Program-made: the position numbers and the translations under genes
Origin: Lutraria lutraria
Lineage: Eukaryota > Mollusca > Bivalvia > Venerida > Mactridae
Length of the DNA: 64,000 nucleotides
Direction of reading: 5' to 3'
NCBI GenBank assembly: GCA_964023205.1
Contig: OZ026846.1
Span: 36,538,194 to 36,602,193 of the forward strand
Shown here: positions 46,601 through 52,124 of the stretch, piece after piece
Position numbering within the stretch: position 1 is the first letter of the stretch
How the letters are laid out: the number at the start of each line of letters is the position of its first letter
The notes under the pieces: generated by a model
The model's database searches: none
Seen by the model: the letters and a program-made list of their open reading frames with translations, nothing else
Told to the model about the DNA's origin: nothing

Positions 46601-47102
46601 ACCTTTTCTCCAAAAATAGGGAAGGGGCCTTAGCCTTTCATTTTGGGAAATTCAAGTGCGATATTTGGCCAAATTTTGAGAAGGTTAGACTACGATGTTT
46701 GAATAGCATTGTATTTTAATTTTTGGGGGTTTCTTGCCTAAAATTGAAAAAAAAACTTTTTGCAATTGGGAAGTCACCGAATTTCATTGCAACTAAGATG
46801 GTCAACAAGACGAAATTAACCCAGAACTAATCTCATGTGAGATGTGTTGAGACACGCTTAAAATCCAGAAAAGCCAATCATATTTTTATAACAAGTAACA
46901 CCCATATGATCATGAACTTCAGCATATATCATTAATTGACCATGAAAAAAAATATCGTATTTATCCGAAAAATAATATCCGAACTCATTGCAATTGAAAA
47001 GAACTTCCATATAAAACAACTGAGTACGAAACCCAGATATGAATTAACTGAATAATTAACCTGTTTCTTTATGAAAGATTTTAGCTTATTCCTTAAATCC
47101 AT
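22546..47102 (-). CDS. VPS50: VPS50 / syndetin, EARP complex subunit (24 coding exons found, one block in assembly gap)
   Basis: Twenty-four exons with matching phase encode 191 residues before and 686 residues after a break, 877 in all. From memory, animal syndetin is about 964 residues, and the missing ~75 residues fall at the N gap (39,019-39,218). Diagnostic stretches include [41 protein letters not shown] and [11 protein letters not shown]. The N-terminal part is the Vps54-like coiled-coil region of CATCHR tethers; the C-terminal part is the conserved syndetin domain. VPS50 joins VPS51, VPS52 and VPS53 to form EARP, which tethers vesicles for recycling at Rab4-positive endosomes. The start ATG at 47,102 has a good context (G at -3, G at +4). 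Introns are packed with transposons. Exon 21 has an irregular donor and exon 3 has a transposon abutting its donor. Confidence 0.95.
22663..23566. other. VPS50 last intron
   Basis: Contains a degenerate CAGTCAAACCTGTG-family MITE (23,385-23,505). Otherwise AT-rich with nothing recognised. Confidence 0.6.
23385..23505. mobile_element. MITE of the CAGTCAAACCTGTG family, degenerate
   Basis: 'ggaataaaggtcaacctgag', 'ctgtcaataaagatcacatt' and 'gttcacaggttttacagc' align with the copies at 25,681-25,791 and 55,362-55,435. The left end is eroded. Confidence 0.55.
23567..23657 (-). CDS. VPS50: VPS50 coding exon 23
   Basis: 91 nt. The split Arg is followed by [20 protein letters not shown] and [10 protein letters not shown], matching [27 protein letters not shown] donor. 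Confidence 0.96.
24156..24376 (-). CDS. VPS50: VPS50 coding exon 22
   Basis: 221 nt, 73 codons plus two bases. Contains [15 protein letters not shown], then [20 protein letters not shown] and [13 protein letters not shown], the most conserved C-terminal block of syndetin. Confidence 0.97.
25269..25427 (-). CDS. VPS50: VPS50 coding exon 21 (irregular donor)
   Basis: 159 nt, 53 codons: [20 protein letters not shown] then [20 protein letters not shown] and LMQ. By alignment the protein goes from LMQ straight to QFSGFN of the next exon, which puts the donor at CAG|GCACGA, a GC rather than GT donor. Using the next GT (GTGAAT) ends the exon at 25,260 and adds three residues, ARI, still in phase. 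Both donors are weak. Confidence 0.9.
25681..25791. mobile_element. MITE of the CAGTCAAACCTGTG family, complete 111-bp copy
   Basis: Ends TACAATCAAATCTGTGTTAG and CACAGGTTTGACTGTA are inverted repeats flanked by TA. Lies in the intron between VPS50 exons 20 and 21. Confidence 0.7.
25832..26433. mobile_element. 602-bp TA-flanked transposon with CGCGAA-rich ends
   Basis: Starts CTGTAGAACGCTTTAATTTC and ends GCGAATAAAACCAGTTCTACAG, with TA on both sides (25,830-25,831 and 26,434-26,435). Both ends carry several CGCG(A/T)A words ('ttcgcgaggtcc', 'gaattcgcgacg', 'tattcgcgac', 'aacgcgaat'), probably transposase-binding repeats. No transposase frame. A right-hand partial copy lies at 40,340-40,556. 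Confidence 0.72.
26434..27004. other. VPS50 intron segment with a dispersed repeat
   Basis: 'gttgaatcaggggcaataactcaag' near 26,665 and the following ~170 bp match 38,830-39,018 in general pattern, where the assembly gap begins. This is a moderately diverged repeat family with no coding potential. Confidence 0.5.
27005..27101 (-). CDS. VPS50: VPS50 coding exon 20
   Basis: 97 nt. One base completes Leu, then [20 protein letters not shown] and [11 protein letters not shown], as in VFLAEQFEFLQPHLDAVMP and KKPFLQQFYSQ. GTAAG donor. Confidence 0.95.
27102..28072. other. VPS50 intron 19
   Basis: Near 27,160-27,310 a repeat unit typical of the hairpin-element families ('gacctttacctttgacctac') is present as a fragment. 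A 'gattgattgattgatttcat' tract lies near 27,905. The rest is AT-rich. Confidence 0.45.
28073..28176 (-). CDS. VPS50: VPS50 coding exon 19
   Basis: 104 nt, 34 codons plus two bases: [20 protein letters not shown] then PERIVAAES. Matches PSPHLSHLVVL ... GLAERVVATES. Confidence 0.94.
28256..28414. mobile_element. 159-bp pogo/Tigger-like MITE, copy 1
   Basis: Ends CAGTGCAACCTCTCC and GGAGAGGTTGTACTG are inverted repeats with TA on each side. A 'gttgtt'-rich interior includes a smaller inverted pair. The same element is at 41,085-41,260 and, degraded, at 55,634-55,810. Confidence 0.75.
28685..28810 (-). CDS. VPS50: VPS50 coding exon 18
   Basis: 126 nt, 42 codons: [20 protein letters not shown] and an acidic [11 protein letters not shown]. 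Matches RLRTTLNRIQESLIDL of the family. TTTGTAG acceptor, GTATGA donor. Confidence 0.94.
28825..28975. repeat. Short repeat bounded by ATACCCC / GGGGTAT
   Basis: 'taatacccctgccgccg' on the left and 'tacgggggtataatg' on the right form an inverted pair around 'gcagacggactgaccaacc'. Probably a small hairpin-ended element. No gene. Confidence 0.45.
29558..29584 (-). CDS. VPS50: VPS50 coding exon 17, 27-nt microexon
   Basis: Nine codons, VFLFFGTSL, between a TTTTCCAG acceptor and a GTAAGT donor, phase 0. It fills the place of the family's AIYTFFGRNDSL. Too short for an ORF scan. Confidence 0.88.
29725..29860 (+). repeat. tRNA-derived SINE fragment
   Basis: 'gatcaagtgatcatggtgtc' and 'agactgataatcactgacct' precede a degenerate box B-like 'ggttctttctacccagg'. 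It resembles the minus-strand copy at 38,455-38,575 ('gacttataatcact'). Confidence 0.4.
30279..30370 (-). CDS. VPS50: VPS50 coding exon 16
   Basis: 92 nt. Two bases complete Gly, then [20 protein letters not shown] and [10 protein letters not shown], close to the family string. TTTTCAG acceptor, GTAAGT donor. Confidence 0.95.
30691..30782 (-). CDS. VPS50: VPS50 coding exon 15
   Basis: 92 nt. The basic [13 protein letters not shown] is followed by [12 protein letters not shown], matching TNTTLNVIRLVG. The other open frames here are out of phase. Confidence 0.93.
31247..31347 (-). CDS. VPS50: VPS50 coding exon 14
   Basis: 101 nt, 33 codons plus two bases. An acidic Ser/Asp run ([20 protein letters not shown]) corresponds to SDSDVPEELKRDYVDE of the family. 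Confidence 0.93.
31427..32524. mobile_element. 1,098-bp pogo/Tigger-type non-autonomous transposon
   Basis: Left end CAGTAAAACCTCGATTATCC and its inverse at the right (GGATAATCGGGTTTTACTG) sit between TA dinucleotides (31,425-31,426 and 32,525-32,526). Copies of TTATCCGAA or ATCCGAA crowd the first ~210 bp and the last ~90 bp. The long middle is AT-rich without a reading frame. The ends and TA target fit the pogo/Tigger branch of Tc1/mariner. It lies in VPS50 intron 13, 79 nt from the exon 14 acceptor. Confidence 0.8.
32671..33330. mobile_element. Hairpin-ended tandem-core element, 3'-truncated copy
   Basis: Begins AACAAGAGGGCCATGATGGC, like 20,933 and 39,236. Three units of about 165 bp follow ('gggccaattttgaccctagg', 'acaaacttggtagaggtcca', 'gacaagaagattttt'). 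The copy breaks off near 33,300 without the terminal GTGAGCTAAAA hairpin. Confidence 0.65.
33482..33676 (-). CDS. VPS50: VPS50 coding exon 13
   Basis: 195 nt, 65 codons. Starts EFKFMRQ (family HEFKFMEQ), then a serine-rich linker, TTPFDVQVD and an acidic DTDDMEDVF segment. TTTACAG acceptor, GTAAAT donor. Confidence 0.93.
33825..34155. repeat. Repeat bounded by ATGTCCCCC / GGGGGAGACAT
   Basis: 'ctatgtccccccc' on the left and 'tgtgggggagacataat' on the right form an inverted pair. 'aaacaaaccgaaccaaccaacc' precedes the right end. This is the same design as other hairpin-ended elements here. Located in VPS50 intron 12. Confidence 0.5.
34535..34625 (-). CDS. VPS50: VPS50 coding exon 12
   Basis: 91 nt. 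One base, then 30 codons with [20 protein letters not shown], nearly identical to the family string [25 protein letters not shown] donor. Confidence 0.95.
35171..35269 (-). CDS. VPS50: VPS50 coding exon 11
   Basis: 99 nt, 32 full codons: [20 protein letters not shown] then SLNYFKNHH. Split Arg codons on both sides. Confidence 0.94.
35637..35695. mobile_element. MITE fragment, CAGTCAAACCTGTG family
   Basis: 'ggtctttattcacagggtgg' and 'ccactaacacaggtttgactg' are the right end of the family. It lies just outside VPS50 exon 10. Confidence 0.6.
35721..35898 (-). CDS. VPS50: VPS50 coding exon 10
   Basis: 178 nt. Two bases complete Asp, then 58 codons with [20 protein letters not shown] and FIQFLDVVN, then two bases of Arg. 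Acceptor GTTTTAG, donor GTATGT. Confidence 0.95.
36415..36648 (+). repeat. SINE copy, plus strand
   Basis: 'gtgtctagaaaatcacagga', 'agtagggatacacatgcc' and a 'cagataaataaataaa' tail match the inverse of 1,085-1,425. The tail ends about 35 nt from the VPS50 exon 9 donor. Confidence 0.65.
36687..36816 (-). CDS. VPS50: VPS50 coding exon 9
   Basis: 130 nt, 43 codons plus one base: [19 protein letters not shown], then [13 protein letters not shown]. These match the family's PDSYIPCLADLCKALW and EWHEKHD. Confidence 0.95.
36970..37975. repeat. Composite minisatellite with GGCCTAGGCC palindromes and inverted ends
   Basis: The outer ends are an imperfect inverted pair: 'gccggtgtaacaggccattc' on the left and 'gactgctacaccgggagca' on the right. 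Next to each end lie blocks of 'tttccccgggg(a)aaaa' joined by GGCCTAGGCC. The middle holds about five units of 66-75 bp (37,497-37,838; 'aatcataatgcaataatgtt' plus a G run and 'gaagaaatggcctag') and older ~60-bp units (37,261-37,496). G runs of up to about 14 occur. All open frames through it are low-complexity artefacts. Located in the VPS50 intron between exons 8 and 9. Confidence 0.75.
38188..38328 (-). CDS. VPS50: VPS50 coding exon after the gap (exon 8 of those found)
   Basis: 141 nt, 47 codons: [19 protein letters not shown] then RVLGYVELC ... QYSDLCK. Phase 0 both sides, TTATAG acceptor and GTGAGT donor. Confidence 0.95.
38329..39018. other. VPS50 intron segment left of the assembly gap
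   Basis: Contains a minus-strand SINE (38,455-38,575) and, at 38,820-39,018, a dispersed repeat that runs directly into the Ns. No sequence resembling the missing VPS50 residues. Confidence 0.6.
38455..38575 (-). repeat. tRNA-derived SINE (Ser/Leu-like head)
   Basis: On the minus strand 'cgtggtcgagtggttaaggt' (box A) and 'gggtcgtgggttaaagccc' (box B) are both present, with a 'gacttataatcact' anticodon-arm-like piece. There is no matching acceptor stem, and the body continues beyond, so this is a SINE and not a tRNA gene. Confidence 0.55.
39019..39218. other. Assembly gap, 200 Ns
   Basis: Exactly 200 N, probably a placeholder of unknown true length. It lies between VPS50 exon 7 and the next exon found, where about 75 residues of the protein are missing, and it is bordered by repeats on both sides. 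Confidence 0.95.
39236..40339. mobile_element. Hairpin-ended tandem-core element, complete copy
   Basis: Starts AACAAGAGGGCCATGATGG. About five units of roughly 165 bp follow ('ggccaattttgacccc', 'acaaacttggtagaggtcca', 'tttcggagaagaaga'), then a unique 3' part. The end is a hairpin, GAGCAC attc GTGCTC, inside TTCACC ... GGTGAG, followed by GTGAGCTAAAAAG. Same family as 32,671-33,330 and related at its ends to 20,933-22,120. Confidence 0.72.
40340..40556. mobile_element. Right-hand partial copy of the CGCGAA-end transposon
   Basis: 'ttgttaatatattgctttca' through 'aataaaaccagttctacag' matches the right ~220 bp of 25,832-26,433. It abuts the hairpin of the preceding element directly, which suggests the latter inserted into it. 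Confidence 0.68.
40785..40820 (-). CDS. VPS50: VPS50 coding exon 7 (12 codons)
   Basis: 36 nt, [12 protein letters not shown], aligning with QRTDVRLSEML of the family. Phase 0 on both sides, TTTCAG acceptor and GTGAG donor. It is the last exon before the region lost in the assembly gap. Confidence 0.93.
41085..41260. mobile_element. Pogo/Tigger-like MITE, copy 2 (176 bp)
   Basis: Ends CAGTACAACCTCTCC and AAAGGTTGTACTG flanked by TA, with 'gagcaacaacctc' repeated internally. Intron between VPS50 exons 6 and 7. Confidence 0.75.
41604..41721 (-). CDS. VPS50: VPS50 coding exon 6
   Basis: 118 nt. One base completes the codon, then 39 codons ending [11 protein letters not shown], one of the most conserved strings of syndetin. 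TTTCAG acceptor, GTAAGT donor. Confidence 0.95.
42072..42196 (-). CDS. VPS50: VPS50 coding exon 5
   Basis: 125 nt, 41 codons plus two bases. Contains [20 protein letters not shown] and ICKNGR, matching the family's PAYVKELERV ... ICTNGR. The split codon gives Ser. Confidence 0.95.
42197..42787. other. VPS50 intron 4
   Basis: AT-rich. Near 42,490-42,625 a ~70-bp stretch ('tttactattcat(g/t)gaaaac' ... 'ttgttaatacagccatt') is tandemly duplicated. No gene or known repeat otherwise. Confidence 0.5.
42788..42859 (-). CDS. VPS50: VPS50 coding exon 4
   Basis: 72 nt, 24 codons, [20 protein letters not shown]..., helical and charged as in the coiled-coil part of the family. TTATAG acceptor, GTATGT donor. 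Confidence 0.92.
43072..44158. mobile_element. Second hairpin-ended family, GTCGAGC ends, ~161-bp tandem core
   Basis: The left part carries 'caagggcaacatgtcgagcc'. At least four units of about 161 bp follow ('gtttgacctctaagtgtgac', 'gtctcatggtgtttaacaat', 'gggagatacagcccggac'; unit starts near 43,419, 43,581, 43,743 and 43,904). After a 'ctaactaactaac' tract it ends in the hairpin TGTCGAGC ... GCTCGACA plus an A run. Architecture as for 20,933-22,120 but with unrelated sequence. In the intron between VPS50 exons 3 and 4. Confidence 0.7.
44222..44274. repeat. 16-bp perfect inverted repeat with 21-nt loop
   Basis: TTTTCTGTAATATGAC at 44,222-44,237 and its exact inverse at 44,259-44,274. Too short for a typical miRNA precursor. 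Probably a remnant of a small palindromic element. Confidence 0.7.
44650..44973. mobile_element. 324-bp hAT-like MITE
   Basis: Starts TAGGGATGTTAA and ends TTACATCCCTA, with further inverted similarity inward ('aattggttaattgttcg' and 'cgatcaattgattaac'). The flanking octamers are GTCATTAT (44,642-44,649) and CTCATTAT (44,974-44,981), identical at seven of eight places, consistent with an 8-bp hAT target duplication. The right-hand copy directly touches the six-base donor of VPS50 exon 3. Confidence 0.78.
44988..45089 (-). CDS. VPS50: VPS50 coding exon 3
   Basis: 102 nt, 34 codons including [20 protein letters not shown], the start of the conserved N-terminal region. Its donor is the non-consensus GTTTGT, and a hAT-like element's flanking duplication begins at intron position +7. 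Confidence 0.9.
45450..45640. repeat. Dispersed repeat, copy 1
   Basis: 'gccttagcctttcatcttgg', 'gaaattcaagcgcaattttt' and 'tcgaatagcattttattttt' are shared with 46,595-46,760. Intron between VPS50 exons 2 and 3. Confidence 0.6.
46071..46148 (-). CDS. VPS50: VPS50 coding exon 2
   Basis: 78 nt, 26 codons, [14 protein letters not shown] ... VAKFK, phase 0 at both ends. Acceptor GTTTTAG, donor GTAGAA. The polar linker is less conserved than later exons. Confidence 0.82.
46500..46770. repeat. Dispersed repeat, copy 2
   Basis: Matches 45,450-45,640 ('gccttagcctttcattttgg'). The 133-residue plus frame at 46,318-46,719 runs through this repeat inside a VPS50 intron and is not accepted as a gene. 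Confidence 0.6.
47061..47102 (-). CDS. VPS50: VPS50 coding exon 1
   Basis: 42 nt, [14 protein letters not shown], then a GTTAAT donor. The basic short leader resembles the start of animal syndetin. Confidence 0.85.
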
Positions 47103-47161
47103 CTCCCTAGATCAATGACAATAAAATAATGAAATCGCCATTTCTGTCAAAGCCAAATACA

Positions 47162-47220
47162 CGCAAGGGAGGCTACTCACTTCCGTGAGAAAAGGAAAGT
47201 AGAGTAACCTCCCTTGTATG
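47162..47220. promoter_or_regulatory. Likely VPS50 core promoter region with ETS-type site in an inverted repeat
   Basis: On the minus strand CACGGAAGTG (47,178-47,187) is a good ETS-family binding sequence 76-85 nt upstream of the VPS50 ATG. ETS sites are common in TATA-less housekeeping promoters. It sits within an imperfect inverted repeat (CAAGGGAGG...TACTC and GAGTA...CCTCCCTTG). No TATA box is visible. Confidence 0.4.
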
Positions 47221-47249
47221 AGTCTGCACCATACAACACGATATATATA

Positions 47250-48309
47250 GTTTATACTACTTTTTGCTTATGCCAATTAAAAAAATACCTAGTGGTACCA
47301 TTTTTTTCAGGTCGATTACATTCTAGTGGGTATATATCAAGGACTTATATAGATACATGTATGTATATAATTCCTTGGTATATGTGATATAACTAAAATT
47401 ATTTCAGAGAAAACAAATGTATTTCCAGCAGTGTTCAAATGTTAAAACTTTAGAAAATGTATAATTTGTAAATGCATGTATGTTATTTGGTTTTTGAGTT
47501 TTAGCTGCTACAGAATTTACGAAATACTGTCACACATGCTGTTTTACGTTGCCAATCTCTGATACAGCTAGTAGGCTAAATCACTTTATTATATTATGTA
47601 CATACAAATGTATCTATTCTATAGGCCCTGTCCTGTGCGCCCCAGACATCAAGAGGAGTCTATGTTGAAAACGTTGTTGATATTTTGCTATTTAGATTAT
47701 ATGAATACCCGTTGTATTCTATGCATTGTCTAATGAAGACAGTTTTTGTTTGGTTAACCTATCTTGGAATAAAACAATCAGAAATTTGTTCAATGAAGCA
47801 ATATACTACCTGTATAATCAGTACCGTTGCTAGGGCTCTGGTCTTATGTAAATCAGGTCGTAAAATGAATAAGAATTAATATACATGTTTAGGGATACAG
47901 AATACATTTAGCCAAAACAAGCCACATGACAATACATCATTGTGGCCATTAAGCTTTCCATAAAATAATCACATTAAATCTTTGTAGAATATATATTTAT
48001 TTATAAAACTGAAACTAAATTGATAAATTACAGTTCATATTTTGTTTTGAATATTAGTGGGTAACATTTTTTTCTAATTTAAGTAAGACGCGTGCTGTCG
48101 AAATTTTAATTAACAATTGCAACCCCGCCATGTCAGGAGAATTGACTCGTCGACCACTGCATAATTATATATACATGAACATAATGGTTCCAGATCTGTA
48201 CGACATACATTTATTTTATTCCTTAAGTACTGTTCATAATGTCTTCCAGATGACTATATATAATTTTACGCTTTATCTTTTTGGTACATGCCCTTACTCA
48301 AACTTACAG
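47250..48309. other. Intergenic downstream of the VPS50 promoter
   Basis: AT-rich. A plus frame follows the acceptor-like TATTCTATAG at 47,624 and stays open to a TAA at 47,879 (84 residues, beginning ALSCAPQTSRG). Only its first ~50 nt are GC-rich enough to look coding, so I do not accept it. Confidence 0.35.
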
Positions 48310-48481
48310 CAATATTATCCGATTTCTATACTTGTTTAATGAAACTGACAGAGGTTCTACAACCACTGTAAAACACTCGTCAAGGAGAAATGGTAGAAAC
48401 TCATACATCCGAGTGATTGGTCATAGCCTGTTGGTAGGCGACGTAGAACTTCTCTCCCAGTCAGGATTTACTGGACATTAG
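48310..48481 (+). CDS. Candidate terminal exon of an unknown plus-strand gene
   Basis: Acceptor-like CTCAAACTTACAG precedes a frame of 56 residues ending in TAG at 48,479-48,481. The last ~45 codons are GC-richer than the surroundings (SSRRNGRNSYIRVIGHSLLV, then SQSGFTGH). AATAAA at 48,581-48,586 is suitably placed. The family is not recognised and no upstream exon could be tied to it, so this is a possibility only. Confidence 0.3.
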
Positions 48482-48580
48482 TAGTATCACTATTCTGTAG
48501 TGGCTTTAAATTTTGATTATGTGACTAGTATGTATTATACGAGTATTGTACTTCTTTGCAACATCTCGAATGACCTAAAA

Positions 48581-48586
48581 AATAAA
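48581..48586 (+). terminator. AATAAA signal downstream of the candidate exon
   Basis: Canonical hexamer 100 nt after the TAG at 48,481. In AT-rich DNA this is weak evidence alone. Confidence 0.25.
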
Positions 48587-48934
48587 AACGTTCAATATGT
48601 GAAATAAAAAAATATAGCAGACTGGTGTGTCTATTCACGGTTTCTGGTCCCCCTTAATTCAGTGTATATAATATTTAAAAATATATACAAAGAATAATAA
48701 GTATTATACTGCTCAAGATAGGGGTGTCATCGGATACCATCCAACTCATTGTAGCCAGATTTTGATGCATACACTATTGATCAAGAATACAAGGCATTTC
48801 AAATGAAACAGGAAGTGTCGTGTTTTTAATGCAGTATATCATTACGAAAATACAACTTATAAAAAACAATTATATGTATCTTAACTCCAACTATTGTAAC
48901 TTCAGTTAATAGAGCTGACATATTGAGTAATGAA

Positions 48935-49450
48935 ATTTAAAAGCTAGGATATTCGTGCTGAGATTTGAGAGCTGTTTTGAAAGGCAGAGTTTGAGAATTG
49001 AGATTGACGTCCTGATATTTGAGCACTGGTACTTAGAGAGATAGGTTTCTAGTTCTGATTTTGAGAGCAAGAACATGAGTTCTGAGGTTTGAGAGCAAGG
49101 ACGACTTGAGTACGGAGATTTGAGACCTAGAACTCAGATACTTAGCCAGTATATGAGAAATGAGAGTACTGATATTTGAGTTCTAGGGATAGAATTTGAG
49201 AACTGAAAATTGAGAGCTAGGATTTGAGTAGGCCTACTAAGATTTGAAAGCTAAGGTATGGGTACTGACATGTGAGAGCTTGGACTTAATGCTAGGACTT
49301 GAATACTGAGATTTAAAAGCTATGACTTGAGTACTGAGATTTAAGAGCTAGGATTTGAGTACTGAGATTTGAAAGCTAGGATTTGAGTACTGAGATTTGA
49401 AAGTTAGTACTTAATTACTGATATTTTAGAGCTAGGACTTGAGTAGAGTG
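48935..49450. repeat. Minisatellite, ~28-bp unit of two half-repeats
   Basis: Variants of 'gagatttgagagctaggact' joined to 'tgagtact' repeat for about 500 bp. They are most regular at 49,290-49,400 and decay toward the left edge. Confidence 0.8.
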
Positions 49451-49587
49451 TTTAGATATAGTCATAATAGTAGAAGTAGAATGAATGAACCTATGTACTA
49501 AGTACACCAGCTTATTGTCATTTTGTCTGTACATAATTATAATGAACCCACGGATACGTAACATAACTTTACTTAATCTATTTTAAG

Positions 49588-49782
49588 CACGATTTCCATT
49601 ACATCGCAACCTTGTTTGACATCAAGCATGAAGCCCAAGACTTCCATGTCATCTATGACTTCCAAAAGTCTGCAGAAGACCAGTTTATTATCCTCCCTCC
49701 GTCAGCCCGACATTTAAGCAAAGACAATGGGCGTTTCTCTCAGCCACCACCATTCATGTACACATTGGTCGACATCAGCTGA
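49588..49782 (+). CDS. Unidentified exon or gene fragment, 64 codons
   Basis: After an acceptor-like CTATTTTAAG at 49,587, a frame runs 64 codons to TGA at 49,780-49,782. It starts HDFHYIATLFDIKHEAQDFH and includes QFIILPPSARH and MYTLVDIS. It lacks an early ATG, so an ORF scan misses it. The stretch is clearly GC-richer than its AT-rich flanks, and C or G is frequent at third positions in a context where neutral DNA would be A or T, as expected of translated sequence. I do not recognise the protein. It may be the last exon of a gene whose other exons lie upstream, a retained fragment of a host gene, or part of a transposon protein. Confidence 0.45.
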   Translation, partial: HDFHYIATLFDIKHEAQDFHVIYDFQKSAEDQFIILPPSARHLSKDNGRFSQPPPFMYTLVDIS

Positions 49783-51649
49783 CCAGACCTGAAGGCATCT
49801 CTCCCCCAAAATGTTGTAAACAACGTTTACATAACTATTACGGGCTCTGTGTGTATGATTAACATATTATTAAAAATTCTAAAAGCAAACATTTTTCAGT
49901 TCCTTTTCCAGACGCAAATGTAAGCAATGCGTGTGAAATGCATTTTACATAGTTGCGACTGAATTAAGACAAACCTTTGTGCATCTTATACAATTTAAAG
50001 TTGTTCTAAGGTAAAAATAATCATATAAATTAAGTTATATCATAAGAACTGAATGTAAACAAACCCATGCGTATATTATCTTCGGTTGGATGAAACTGGT
50101 CTTAAATGTATCATAATAATTAAATAATGCGAATTGAATGACAACAAATCCACATGCATTTTATTTTTTATTGATATACCCGATCTTAGTCGAAAATACT
50201 ATGAATGTTAAGCGAAGTGAATGCAAAAAGTATATACATGTACATCTTTATTTCCTCCAAAGACGGAGAGCATAATGATAAATTATACAACACAATGAAC
50301 ATATATTTGTTAATATGTGTAACGAACTACGCATACATTATGCAAAGTATATAGCATTTAAAATCATCCTAAATGTAGAAATAAACGTTGTTCACCGACG
50401 GACTATAAATCGAACGACATCTTGTAGCTATTTACATGATTTGGTTGAAAATATCACGCTAAATTGTAAATATTCAAGAAAAATGGATTCATATCGTGGA
50501 ATTGTTTGGCGTATGTCATGGACAAATTATTATTTGTTTTTAAATACAGCGTTCTAATTCTGAATGGTCGAAATAAAGAGGTTAAATACTTTCACAATTA
50601 GAACAAAATAGTCAATAACTAAGACGAAAATACTTGAAGTGAATCGAAGTCGCAGACCTTGTCCATTTTTTTCACAGAAAGATTTTGGCCCAGTGCAGCG
50701 AAAAATAAAACTGACCTAGGATACGACAAAAATATTTAAACTGTTGGTATAGAATATCTATTTTTCATAAAAGAGAATAAATTGTAAATAACAGCACAAT
50801 ACTCTTATATCGAGCTAATTATCAATTTATTTGAGTCAAATGATCATATATATGTTGGCGAATTTCACGGACAAATTATTACATTTTAATACAAACTTGA
50901 TTCCTAACAGATCGAAATGCAATAATTAACGTCTTTCAATTTATGTTGATATCGCGGACTCAGTGTGTATTTAATATTGTATATACCTTATTTCAATGTT
51001 AACTTTACAAAAATGGTCAATATTTAGTTCGGAAATGCATGGTATAAGTTCAATTTTCTTATAGACAAGGTCGAATATTGGACGATACCATTGTAAAGGT
51101 AATCACTGTAAATTAATTACCGAAATCATTTTAAATCCGTAGTAAAGTGTCATTCACGTGAACCAGAGTCATGATGTATTGGATAAGATGGCATCTACAT
51201 ACATGACAATTTACAAAACGAAGCACATGTGGGTGCTTCGACAATGGCACTTTCTTTTTTAATTATTATAATTCAGTTATTGACTGATTATGTTTGTTTT
51301 TGTTACATGCAAAGACCTATACATACATAAACCGGTTTCTACTTATTATGTAATTATTCCACAATTAAAATAATGATACACACTAACTTACCCACGTGAG
51401 CTCATTTTTTAACTGAACAATTTAAATTAAAAAAAAACATTTTCAATATATTTTCCTATCGATATAATTATATAAAGTCAACTTTTTATTAATTTAAAAA
51501 ATGAGAAAAAAGTTGAAAATAGAAAGCGATGTTCAACAAAGTCGTCAGGATTCTCAAATATTGTGCTTTACCAACTGCGCCACAGAGGACAGTGATATAT
51601 TATATTATTATACCTCACGTGACTTATTTACTCTATAGTCTTATGTGAC
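49783..51649. other. Intergenic, AT-rich
   Basis: At 50,246-50,276 an inverted copy of the LINE 3' tail (see 54,966-54,997) is present. The half-palindrome at 51,309-51,328 repeats one arm of 9,711-9,748. A small hairpin CGAAGCAC ... GTGCTTCG lies at about 51,219-51,240. The 80-residue frame at 50,315-50,557 shares words with 55,130-55,260, a repeat, and is not accepted as a gene. Confidence 0.45.
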
Positions 51650-51685
51650 GTCAGAGGGTGACAATCAGTAATGTTACCCTCTGAC
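51650..51685. repeat. Hairpin GTCAGAGGGT ... ACCCTCTGAC
   Basis: Ten-base perfect arms around 'gacaatcagtaatgtt'. The loop word GTAATGTT followed by ACCC recurs in the large palindrome at 51,980-52,124, which suggests both belong to one element. Confidence 0.7.
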
Positions 51686-51788
51686 ATTACATTTCGGCCC
51701 GCTTGCCATAACGAAACTGCCCTCACGCGCTCACGCGATTTTACCGGGTGTCGAATTTTAATCCATCTCTGTCGTATCGAATACTTAC

Positions 51789-51858
51789 CTTGTCCAGACA
51801 CTTTAGGCACTTTAGTAGAATATACTTGTAGTTTGACATCCGGTTTTGCAGTAGACAT
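51789..51858 (-). CDS. Candidate first coding exon of an unknown gene
   Basis: On the minus strand ATG (51,858) opens MSTAKPDVKLQVYSTKVPKV then SGQ, followed immediately by a perfect GTAAGT donor. The frame also stays open upstream (191 codons in total from 52,203 to 51,628), mainly because the palindrome upstream lacks stops. No downstream exon could be identified before the VPS50 promoter, and I do not recognise the peptide. Confidence 0.25.
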
Positions 51859-51979
51859 TTTGACAGCAAAAGTAACTATGGTGTCAGAAAGAAGCTTCGT
51901 TTCAATTTCTATTATAGTTTCGTTATATTTGTTGAATTTAGTGTCTTTCTTAATTGTTTTTTTTGTACGGTATAATAAA

Positions 51980-52124
51980 ATAAATATCACATCCCACAAA
52001 GGGTGATAGAACGTAATGTTCACCCTTGACAAAGTAATGTCAACCTCGGCTAACGCCTCGGTCGACATTACTTGTCTCGGGTGAACATTACGTTCTATCA
52101 CCCTATGTGGGATGTGATATTTAT
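51980..52124. repeat. 145-bp near-perfect palindrome
   Basis: ATAAATATCACATCCCACA on the left is mirrored by TGTGGGATGTGATATTTAT on the right. The inverse symmetry continues almost to the centre through GGGTGATAGAACGTAATGTT, then GACAA(A)GTAATGTC, and a short centre with two TCGG words. It is a foldback or MITE-like structure. The opposing open frames of 191 and 111 codons result from its symmetry. Confidence 0.82.

Noticed and set aside
46318..46719. 133-codon plus-strand ORF
   Set aside because: Lies in a VPS50 intron, and its 3' part is a dispersed repeat also found at 45,450-45,640.
51671..52006. 111-codon plus ORF opposite the 191-codon minus ORF
   Set aside because: Both run into the 145-bp palindrome, whose symmetry keeps frames open on both strands.
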